Positions 9,484 through 17,494 of a DNA stretch of 64,000 nt are shown in pieces. The translations under genes and the position numbers were made by a program. Every line of letters begins with the position of its first letter. Position 1 is the first letter of the stretch. The stretch is from Bacteroidia bacterium (lineage in GTDB: Bacteria; Bacteroidota; Bacteroidia; Palsa-965). Location of the stretch: assembly GCA_025454955.1 (NCBI GenBank), contig JALONL010000012.1, forward strand, positions 124,001-188,000. The letters run 5' to 3'. The notes under the pieces are model-generated. The model did no database searches, was not told the DNA's origin, and worked only from the letters and a program-made list of their open reading frames with translations.

Positions 9484-10905
9484 TTATTTATTGTCGTTGT
9501 CGAGCGGGTTTTTCAGGTTAAACCGCAATACGCCCACAGCTACCGAGAGGTGCGGATTATCGTTCTTGGTGAAGAACGTAAGCACATCGCCGGTGGCCAC
9601 ATACACTTCAAAAATACCAAAGGTGCCAATGGTAAAGCCGGCCGGCACCGACCACCCCAGCTCGCTGTTGCCCGACACGCCGAGGCTTAATTTGGCCGTG
9701 CCGAATACATTTATTTCTCCGCCCACGGCCAGGTAAGGCTTGCCGAGGTTGAAGAGTTCGTTGTTGAGCGGAATTACGTAATCGGCACCAATGTCGATGC
9801 GTTTGCCCACACGCATACTGGCTCCGAAGCGCAGGCGGGCGGGCAGTGCGGTGGTGTAATCGGGGCCGGGTGCCACGTTCAGCAAGCCGTTCTGGCCAAA
9901 GAAATTTCCGCTCTGGCTGCCCAGCTCCCACGAGTTAAGCCCGGTGCTGGTGCTGTCGAGCGCGGGCATAAGCGTGTCGCTGGTGAGGAGTACATTGCTG
10001 CCCCAGGTAATGGAACCGAGATCGGTAACCGAAACACCGAAACGGAATTTATTGTTGATGATGGCCGATGCACCTGCATCCACGCCAATGCCCTTGCCTA
10101 CTGCGTCGAAAAGCAGGTCGGTGCTTTGCGGGGTGAAGTTTTGCAGGTTGCCGTAGTTGATGTTGTAGCTGTTTACGAATGAGGCGTGGCCGTTGAGTTG
10201 TCCGTTTTGCACGTCCACATCCATATTGCCGAGGCCCCAGATGTATTTTACTCCAACTCCTGCAAAAAGCTGAATGGCGGGAACGCCTTCCGCATCTTCG
10301 GTTCCGGCTTTGAGAATGCGGCGGCCGTAGGCGAGGTTGAGTTCGCGGTAATGCAGCAGGCTGGCGTTGGTGCCGTCGAACACCGACGAAATATTCTGGT
10401 TGAGGATGGTGCTGTCCTGATACGGAGCCGAGTTGACGCCGTTGAAGAGAATATCGGCGGCGTTATTGCTCAGCCCCACATGCGCAAAGGCACGGTCGCG
10501 GAGGTTAATGGCCAGCCCGCCGAATTTCGGGAAGGCAATGGAGGCAGCCAGCCAGTTTACGTGCATCTGCATGTTGAGTCCGTCGGCAGTAGAAAACAGG
10601 TTGGCAAACTCCTGCTTCTGCTGCGGGGTAAACTGGGCCGAAGGGTTGGTAAATGCCTTGCGCAATGTGGTTACATCGAGCGCGCGCGACTGGGCCGAGA
10701 AGCCGAAGTTGAGCACACCGATGGAAAATTTGTAATTGGTGCTCCAGCCCAGGTTGGCCGGGTTTATGCCTATTACTTCCCAGTTTTGCAGCAGGGCTGT
10801 GGACACCCCGCCTTTGCCGGTGGCCGCGGGCACACCCATATCAATCTGAGCATGGAGCGAAAAGCCGGTGGCCAGCAAAAGAGCAGAGAGCAGAGCACGT
10901 TTCAT
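9484..10905 (-). CDS. DUF5723-like outer-membrane beta-barrel family protein
   Basis: Signal peptide (MKRALLSALLLATGFSLHAQ) and a beta-barrel-like sequence (GINPANLGWSTNYKFSIGVLNFGFSAQS...), recognised as a Bacteroidota OMP family. Confidence 0.75.
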   Translation of the reverse strand: MKRALLSALLLATGFSLHAQIDMGVPAATGKGGVSTALLQNWEVIGINPANLGWSTNYKFSIGVLNFGFSAQSRALDVTTLRKAFTNPSAQFTPQQKQEFANLFSTADGLNMQMHVNWLAASIAFPKFGGLAINLRDRAFAHVGLSNNAADILFNGVNSAPYQDSTILNQNISSVFDGTNASLLHYRELNLAYGRRILKAGTEDAEGVPAIQLFAGVGVKYIWGLGNMDVDVQNGQLNGHASFVNSYNINYGNLQNFTPQSTDLLFDAVGKGIGVDAGASAIINNKFRFGVSVTDLGSITWGSNVLLTSDTLMPALDSTSTGLNSWELGSQSGNFFGQNGLLNVAPGPDYTTALPARLRFGASMRVGKRIDIGADYVIPLNNELFNLGKPYLAVGGEINVFGTAKLSLGVSGNSELGWSVPAGFTIGTFGIFEVYVATGDVLTFFTKNDNPHLSVAVGVLRFNLKNPLDNDNK

Positions 10906-10957
10906 TGTGTTCGGGTTTGGTTTAGTCCAAAGATATTCATTTCCTTACCTTTGTGCC

Positions 10958-11383
10958 ATGCACCGGTATTTTGCTTTGCTCGTTCTGCTACTTGCCCTCG
11001 GCTGTTCAGGCCCCGAAGGCCCGCAACTGCCGCCCGAGCCCGACGATTTGATTGAACAAGAAAAGCTGGTACAAGTGCTGGCCGATGTACACCTGCTCGA
11101 AGCCGCCCTCGGTATGCGCAGCCCCGTAATGGCCCCGCGCCCGCTACGTCCGGGCGAGATTAACAATCCCAAACAACCTGTAACGCCCATTGCCGTGCCC
11201 GTGCCGGGAAGCGGAAAATCGCTGGCGTATTATGATATTTTTAAGCAGCATGGGGTTACGTGGAAGCAGTACGAAAGCAGCATGACGTGGTATGCCGCGC
11301 AGCCGGATGTGTTGGATGAGATTTATGAGAAGGTGGTAGAGGAATTGAGTGCGCGGCAAACGAGAGATGCGGTGGGGAAATAG
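10958..11383 (+). CDS. DUF4296-type lipoprotein
   Basis: MHRYFALLVLLLALGCSGPEGPQLPPEPDDLIEQEKLVQVLADVHLLEAALGMR: lipobox and DUF4296-like N-terminal pattern. Start chosen at the internal ATG 10958, just after TACCTTTG. Confidence 0.82.
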   Translation: MHRYFALLVLLLALGCSGPEGPQLPPEPDDLIEQEKLVQVLADVHLLEAALGMRSPVMAPRPLRPGEINNPKQPVTPIAVPVPGSGKSLAYYDIFKQHGVTWKQYESSMTWYAAQPDVLDEIYEKVVEELSARQTRDAVGK

Positions 11384-11421
11384 AGTACAGCAAAAAGGGT
11401 TTATTTCCTAAATATTTTTTC

Positions 11422-11829
11422 TTATCGTTCCAACGGCCCTCCAATGAAATATTTCTGGTGCGCGGGATAATAATTACCATAGATTATAGTGGTATCGGAA
11501 TTTTCGAGATACATCCATCCTCCTATATTGAACCGGCAGTTAAATGTATCCTGCTTTTGTACAATCTGGCAGTGATAGCCGCAGGGGAAAACTAAAAAAT
11601 CGCTGTGAAATTGCTCTCCGCTTATCGGCTTACAGCCTGAAATAACAGTCTGAAGCCGGGCCGGGGTAAGTTGTTTGTGTTTGCAATCAACCGTATCGCC
11701 ACTTGATTCGAAATTGTGACTGGTGTAAATATTAATCAGTTGAAACGGCTGTGAGGGATTGAATGAGGAGGGCGGTTTTTCCACACTAATCAGTATTAGC
11801 GGCAGCAGAAAAAGTGAACTGATTTTCAT
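11422..11829 (-). CDS. Hypothetical secreted protein
   Basis: Internal start MKISSLFLLPLILISVEKPPS gives a signal-like N terminus; no family recognised. Confidence 0.5.
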   Translation of the reverse strand: MKISSLFLLPLILISVEKPPSSFNPSQPFQLINIYTSHNFESSGDTVDCKHKQLTPARLQTVISGCKPISGEQFHSDFLVFPCGYHCQIVQKQDTFNCRFNIGGWMYLENSDTTIIYGNYYPAHQKYFIGGPLER

Positions 11830-12004
11830 GGTTCGGATTAAAGATGGAAAGGTAAACAATCGGTGAGATAACTCTACGAGAGTGTCCTTTGCAAATACCT
11901 CTGTTTCAACCCTAAAAGAAAAACACTCTACGAGGGTTACCCCCTGCATTTAAACATTTCCCCTCCCCGCCTGTTTCTCCCACGGTTTTACGTAACATCG
12001 CAGT

Positions 12005-13471
12005 ATGAAAGCAGTCGTAATTGGCAGCGGCATTGCCGGTTTGTCCACCGCCGTGAGGCTGGCGCGGGCGGGCCATGCGGTGACCGTGCTGGAAGCGGCT
12101 GCGGGGCCGGGCGGGAAGCTGAGCGAGTTTTATTTGAACGGCTACCGGTTCGACCGGGGGCCTTCGCTGTTTACCATGCCGCAGTATGTGACGGAGCTTT
12201 TTGAACTTTGCGGCGAAGATCCGGCGCAGTTTCAGTACAAAAAGTTAGAGGTAAACTGCGCGTATTTTTACGAAGACGGCACCCGCTTTCATGCCCTTGC
12301 CAGCCGCGAGGCTTTTGCCAATGAACTGCGCACAAAGCTGGGCATTGATCCGGCTCCGGCACTGGCGCATCTCGACCGCAGCGAAAAAATTTACCGCCTT
12401 ACCGGAAGGCTGTTTATGGAACGCAGCCTCGAACTCCGCAATTTCCTCGACCGCGACACCTTCAAAGCCCTGCTGCGTTTGCCGTTTTACAAACTCGGCA
12501 GCACACTGCATGAGCTAAACGCAGGCCGCCTGCACGATAAACGTTTGGTGCAATACTTCAACCGTTTTGCCACCTACAACGGCAGCGACCCGTACCGCGC
12601 CCCGGCCATGCTGCATGTAATTCCGCACATCGAACACGGCATCGGTGCTTTTTTTCCGTCGAAAGGCATGTTTGATATTACACGCAGCATTTACAAACTC
12701 GCGCTGCGGCAGGGCGTGCAATTCCGCTTCGGCACACGAGCCGGTGAAATTGTGGTGCAACAAGGCAAAGCCACCGGCGTACGCTGCGGCCACGAAACAA
12801 TACACGCCGACATGGTAGTAAGCAACATGGACATGACGCCCACCTACCGCCGCCTCCTGCCCACGCAAAAAGCACCCGAAAAACTGCTCAGTCAGGAAAA
12901 ATCGTCGTCGGCCCTCATTTTCTACTGGGGCATAAACCGCCAGTTTGCCGAACTGCATTTGCACAATATCTTTTTCGCGGCCAACTATGAAGCCGAGTTT
13001 CGCAGTTTGTTTGAAGCGCGTGAGATTTACCACGACCCTACAGTATATATCAACATCACTACCAAAGAAAAGCCCGACGATGCCCCGCCCGGCTGCGAAA
13101 ACTGGTTTGTGATGATAAACGTGCCCAACCACGACGGCCGCCAATGGGACGAGCGCGTGGCGCAGGCACGGCAGCATATCCTGCAAAAACTTGGCCGCCT
13201 GCTGCATACCGACATTGCCCCGCACATAGCCGCCGAAACCGTGTGGACACCGCAGGGCATCGAGGAAATGACCTCCTCGTTCCGCGGTTCGCTTTACGGC
13301 AATGCGTCGAACTCGAAGATGGCGGCGTTTTTGCGCCACCGCAATTATTCAGAATCCATAAAAGGCCTTTACTTTTGCGGCGGCAGTGTGCATCCCGGCG
13401 GGGGCATACCGCTTTGTTTGCTTTCGGGCAAAATTACCGCACAACTCATCGCCGAACATTCTGCCAAGTGA
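12005..13471 (+). CDS. crtI: Phytoene desaturase (CrtI family)
   Basis: MKAVVIGSGIAGLSTAVRLARAGHAVTVLEAAAGPGGKLSEF...YRFDRGPSLFTMP; C-terminal LYFCGGSVHPGGGIPLCLLSGK. Confidence 0.93.
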   Translation: MKAVVIGSGIAGLSTAVRLARAGHAVTVLEAAAGPGGKLSEFYLNGYRFDRGPSLFTMPQYVTELFELCGEDPAQFQYKKLEVNCAYFYEDGTRFHALASREAFANELRTKLGIDPAPALAHLDRSEKIYRLTGRLFMERSLELRNFLDRDTFKALLRLPFYKLGSTLHELNAGRLHDKRLVQYFNRFATYNGSDPYRAPAMLHVIPHIEHGIGAFFPSKGMFDITRSIYKLALRQGVQFRFGTRAGEIVVQQGKATGVRCGHETIHADMVVSNMDMTPTYRRLLPTQKAPEKLLSQEKSSSALIFYWGINRQFAELHLHNIFFAANYEAEFRSLFEAREIYHDPTVYINITTKEKPDDAPPGCENWFVMINVPNHDGRQWDERVAQARQHILQKLGRLLHTDIAPHIAAETVWTPQGIEEMTSSFRGSLYGNASNSKMAAFLRHRNYSESIKGLYFCGGSVHPGGGIPLCLLSGKITAQLIAEHSAK

Positions 13472-14124
13472 AACTCACCTTCCCGCTCCTGCCCGAACGC
13501 TATTTGCTGTATGCCCGCATCGTGCTCATTATTTTCACCGCAGTGGGCATTGGCGGTATGCTGCTTTTTCCCGACTGGTTTCCGCGTCTTACCCCGCTCA
13601 ACCTGCTGCTCAATGCCGGGCTGCTCATAGCCGTTTTGCCCGGGGCCGATGCCAATTACCTGCGCTGGAGTTTGCTTTGTGCCGTGGCCGGATTTGGTAT
13701 TGAACTTATGGGCGTGCGCACAGGCGTAATTTTCGGGAAATATACCTACGGCCCAAGTCTGGGCTTTGCCGCCGGCGGTGTGCCGCTTATGATTGCCGTA
13801 AACTGGTGGATGACAGCCGTGTGCGCCTTTGCCATTGCCTCGCGCATGAGCAATCAGGTATGGCTGCGGGCTTTAATTGGTGCCGCGCTCATGACCTTCC
13901 TCGATGCACTCATTGAACCGCTGGCCACTTCGCTCAATTTCTGGTACTTCGAGGGTGGTCTGGCCCCGGTGCGAAATTATGTGGCCTGGTTTGTAATGGG
14001 ATTTTTCCTGCAGCTTATGGGCATTACGCTGGGCATAAATCCGCGCAATGCGCTGGCTGTAACCGTATTTTGCCTCCAGGCCCTGTTATTTATTGTGCTC
14101 AATGCGGTGAACATTTTCCGGTAA
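13468..14124 (+). CDS. Carotenoid biosynthesis protein, CruF/DUF422-like membrane protein
   Basis: GTG start overlaps the crtI stop (GTGA). Multi-pass protein with GIELMGVRTGVIFGKYTYGPSLGF, typical of the CruF-like carotenoid hydratase family. Confidence 0.82.
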   Translation: MKLTFPLLPERYLLYARIVLIIFTAVGIGGMLLFPDWFPRLTPLNLLLNAGLLIAVLPGADANYLRWSLLCAVAGFGIELMGVRTGVIFGKYTYGPSLGFAAGGVPLMIAVNWWMTAVCAFAIASRMSNQVWLRALIGAALMTFLDALIEPLATSLNFWYFEGGLAPVRNYVAWFVMGFFLQLMGITLGINPRNALAVTVFCLQALLFIVLNAVNIFR

Positions 14125-14166
14125 ATTCTGTTCATCTTTGTACAGGTTCCAAACTGCATTGTTTTC

Positions 14167-14631
14167 ATGAATATCCTTATCAACATCGGAATTGTAATTG
14201 CCACGTTTTTCTTCATGGAATTTATGGCGTGGTTTACCCATAAATTCGTGATGCACGGCTTTTTATGGTATCTCCACCGCGATCATCATCAGGGCAAGGA
14301 AGGATGGTTTGAAAAGAACGATTCGTTCTTCCTCATTTTCGCCGTACCCAGCGCCTATTGTTTCATGACCGGAATTATGTTCAGCGATTTCAGGCTGTTT
14401 ATCGGAATCGGTATTGCGCTTTACGGGCTGTGTTATTTTCTGGTGCATGATATTATTATTCACCAGCGTTTTAAAATCTGGCGCAAGTGGAACAACAAAT
14501 ATGTACTCGGCATTCGCCGCGCACATAAAATCCATCATAAATACCTGGGCAAGGAAGACGGCGAAAATTTCGGGATGCTTATTGTGCCCATGCGCTACTT
14601 CCGCCAGGGCTACAAAGAACAGGCCGGATGA
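14167..14631 (+). CDS. crtZ: Beta-carotene hydroxylase/fatty acid hydroxylase family (CrtZ-like)
   Basis: FMEFMAWFTHKFVMHGFLWYLHRDHHQ...RRAHKIHHKYLG: histidine-box motifs in a small membrane protein; carotenoid cluster context. Confidence 0.9.
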   Translation: MNILINIGIVIATFFFMEFMAWFTHKFVMHGFLWYLHRDHHQGKEGWFEKNDSFFLIFAVPSAYCFMTGIMFSDFRLFIGIGIALYGLCYFLVHDIIIHQRFKIWRKWNNKYVLGIRRAHKIHHKYLGKEDGENFGMLIVPMRYFRQGYKEQAG

Positions 14632-15317
14632 GTCCCAATCTCACCTACATCATGCTGCATGTCGGGGCGTTTACGTTCCCGTTTTTGCTGAGTTTTGATA
14701 AAAAAGTGGCTTTCTGGCGCAGTTGGAAATACCTTTTTCCCGCCATTCTTTTGGTGGCTGCGCTGTTTGTGATTTGGGATATTTATTTTACCCGCCTCGG
14801 TGTATGGGGTTTTACGCCCGAATATGTGCTCGGTTATTATCTGGTAAATCTCCCGCTTGAAGAAGTGCTGTTCTTCATTACCATTCCCTATTGCTGCATT
14901 TTTATTTACGCCTGCCTCGAAGCGTATATCAAAAAAGATTACCTCCAAAATGTACATAAATGGATTACCGCTTCGGTAATGGTTATTGCGTTTGTGGTGG
15001 GTTTTACGCACCTCGACAGGTATTATACTTCGTGGACAGGATTAATTTCGGGTACATTGCTGGCGTTTCTCCTTTTTGTGGAAAAAGCAAAATGGATGGG
15101 ACGTTTCTGGATGAGTTATGTGGTGGTGCTGTTGCCGTTTTTTATCTGCAACGGTATTCTTACTTCGAAGCCGGTGGTGTGGTATAATGATGCGGAAAAT
15201 CTGGGAATACGCATGTGGACAATTCCGGCCGATGATTTGTTGTATAATTTGATAATGTTGTTGGGAGTGACGTGGATTTTTGAGCGGTTGCGCGGGCGGG
15301 CGATAAAGAAAAATTAA
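14628..15317 (+). CDS. Lycopene cyclase domain protein (CrtYcd-type)
   Basis: Overlaps the crtZ stop (ATGA). Multi-pass; LPLEEVLFFITIPYCCIFIY is the typical lycopene cyclase domain motif, with a second PADDLLYNLIMLLGVTWIFE copy. Confidence 0.9.
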   Translation: MSPNLTYIMLHVGAFTFPFLLSFDKKVAFWRSWKYLFPAILLVAALFVIWDIYFTRLGVWGFTPEYVLGYYLVNLPLEEVLFFITIPYCCIFIYACLEAYIKKDYLQNVHKWITASVMVIAFVVGFTHLDRYYTSWTGLISGTLLAFLLFVEKAKWMGRFWMSYVVVLLPFFICNGILTSKPVVWYNDAENLGIRMWTIPADDLLYNLIMLLGVTWIFERLRGRAIKKN

Positions 15318-15895
15318 TTGATTTCATACTTGCTGTTATTCAATCTTTTTTCCTGTTCTTTCTCCAATCTCTTCAGAGCCTGAACATACTGCTGCCTGTA
15401 TGATTTATGTGTTTCCCGTCTTATTTCTTCGTAATAGTCTGCAAGAATTGATAACTGTTCGTCTGTCAATTCATTTTCAGGAATATCTGTGAGCAAACTC
15501 ACATCTTCGCGGGCAGGTGCATGAAAAAGTTCTTCGGAAACTGATTTTGCGGGAATATTGTTCAGTTTCTCCAATACAAACTTATTCTTTGGTAATGCCG
15601 ATAATCCTGTGGTTTCGAGGTATTCTTCCACCACATTCTCATCCATAATTATTTCCACCCGTTCGTTATATAATCTGTCGGTGCCATCTTTTTTCACCCC
15701 CGAAATCCAGTAAAGATCGCCGGTTTCCACATCAAAATGATTGTATTTGTATCCTTTGGTGCGCTGAAAAACCTTTCCGTTGAAATAAACAGTTTGCCGG
15801 GTGCGGGTAAAAAAACCACGCCCAATCCACGCAGCACCCGAAAGTCCGCGCGATTTATTCTCCACATAAATCAGTTTACTGTACATAAGTAACAT
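15314..15895 (-). CDS. Conserved hypothetical protein
   Basis: SKLIYVENKSRGLSGAAWIGRGFFTRTRQTVYFNGKVFQ...YWISGVKKDGTDRLYNERVEI resembles a small conserved bacterial family of unknown function. Confidence 0.7.
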   Translation of the reverse strand: MLLMYSKLIYVENKSRGLSGAAWIGRGFFTRTRQTVYFNGKVFQRTKGYKYNHFDVETGDLYWISGVKKDGTDRLYNERVEIIMDENVVEEYLETTGLSALPKNKFVLEKLNNIPAKSVSEELFHAPAREDVSLLTDIPENELTDEQLSILADYYEEIRRETHKSYRQQYVQALKRLEKEQEKRLNNSKYEIN

Positions 15896-15996
15896 TACTA
15901 AACAACGCTAAATTTAATTCATTCGGGTCAACCAATTTGTAAATTAGCTGTTATCCATGAGCTGAAATACATTAAATTGCTTCCAACCCATACACC

Positions 15997-17427
15997 ATGA
16001 GCCCAAAGCGCCCGGCTTTTTACTTCTTATTGATACTGGCTTTTGCTTCATTGAGCCTCGGAGTAAAGGCACAGTCGCCATGCGCGGTACCTCCAAACTG
16101 CATTGTAAATAACGAAGTAGGAGCACCGCAACCCAATGGCGATATGAATTCAACGACAAACAATGTGGTAAACGGCTGGTATATTTCGCATGGCACACCC
16201 ACTTTGTTTGGCAACGACTGCCCCACAAGCACCAACAACTGTTCAATATGGATGTGGTCGTACTCTGGTACCGGCGAAGGCGTGTTTACCTGCTTCAATT
16301 TTCTGGCGGGGCAAACGTATGAACTTTGCCTGTGGGTGCGCAACACCAATGCAATAATCGGCAACGGACATTTGCAGATATGGATGACCAATAACTTCAT
16401 CGAGAATCAAAACGGATTCTCGCTTCCTCCCCAAACCGTAGTTGGTCAGCTTATTGATTCGTCGTTTATCAATAACCAGAACTGGACACAACTCACATTT
16501 ACCATTACGCCCACGTCTAATTTCAACACATTGCTCATCTATCCGTATATGGCGGGCCCGCCCATCAACAACCTGCAATACGAATTGCAGATTGACGATA
16601 TACGCATTACACCTCCCGGCTCCAGCGGCGGCAATTACACCATAAGCAGCACACAGGATCCGATAGACTGGTGCAGCAATACACAGCTTTGTGTAAACAA
16701 TCTTCCGCAGGGCGCTACCGTTGCCTGGCAACCTGCCAATGCACTCAGCAGCACCACCGGTAGTTGTGTGGTGGCCGAGCCGTGCAGCAATACCAGCTAT
16801 TCAGCCATAATCAGTTTGCCCGCTGGTTGTGCCAATGCCTGCTCACCACAAAGCGGGGGTGATACACTGAGCATTACCGTAAATGTAAATTCGCCGCAGG
16901 TGCAACTTGTGTCCACAGGCCCCGCACAATGCGGCGATCCGGTGTTGCTTACTGCGCTATTCCCGCCAGGCAGTTGCAATTTGGCCGGACAATGGGTTTC
17001 GCCAAACGGAACCGTGGTAAACAACGACTCGCTGTGGATTACACAGTTGAATTCCGTACAAACGGGCAACTATGTGTATCAGCTTTTCTCGGCCGACAGT
17101 TCCTGCACTTTCTCCGGCAATGCAATAAGTCTCGATGCCATTGCGTCGGAAGCGGCTGTGTACATACCCAACACCATTACGCCCAACAGCGACGACCGCA
17201 ACGATTTTTTCACGGCCTACAGCACCGGGTTCTCCTACTTTAATATGAAAATTTTCGACCGCTGGGGCGAAATGATTTTTGAAACCTCCAACCCGGCCAC
17301 CGGCTGGAACGGCACCTGCAACGGGCGCATTGTACAGCAGGATACGTATGTGTATGTAATCGAGTACCAGACCGATTGTTCGCTGAGCCGCCGAAAAAAA
17401 ACCGGGCATGTAAATATTATCCGATAG
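15997..17427 (+). CDS. Secreted protein with gliding-motility-associated (CHU_C/T9SS type B) C-terminal domain
   Basis: Signal peptide; C terminus VYIPNTITPNSDDRNDFFTAYST...MKIFDRWGEMIFETSNPATGWNGTCNGRIVQQDTYVYVIEY. Confidence 0.9.
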   Translation: MSPKRPAFYFLLILAFASLSLGVKAQSPCAVPPNCIVNNEVGAPQPNGDMNSTTNNVVNGWYISHGTPTLFGNDCPTSTNNCSIWMWSYSGTGEGVFTCFNFLAGQTYELCLWVRNTNAIIGNGHLQIWMTNNFIENQNGFSLPPQTVVGQLIDSSFINNQNWTQLTFTITPTSNFNTLLIYPYMAGPPINNLQYELQIDDIRITPPGSSGGNYTISSTQDPIDWCSNTQLCVNNLPQGATVAWQPANALSSTTGSCVVAEPCSNTSYSAIISLPAGCANACSPQSGGDTLSITVNVNSPQVQLVSTGPAQCGDPVLLTALFPPGSCNLAGQWVSPNGTVVNNDSLWITQLNSVQTGNYVYQLFSADSSCTFSGNAISLDAIASEAAVYIPNTITPNSDDRNDFFTAYSTGFSYFNMKIFDRWGEMIFETSNPATGWNGTCNGRIVQQDTYVYVIEYQTDCSLSRRKKTGHVNIIR

Positions 17428-17494
17428 TTTGCAGATACTGACCGGTTTTGCTCCATCCTGAACTGAGTAGCATTTTTGTGCGTAATTTCAGGAT

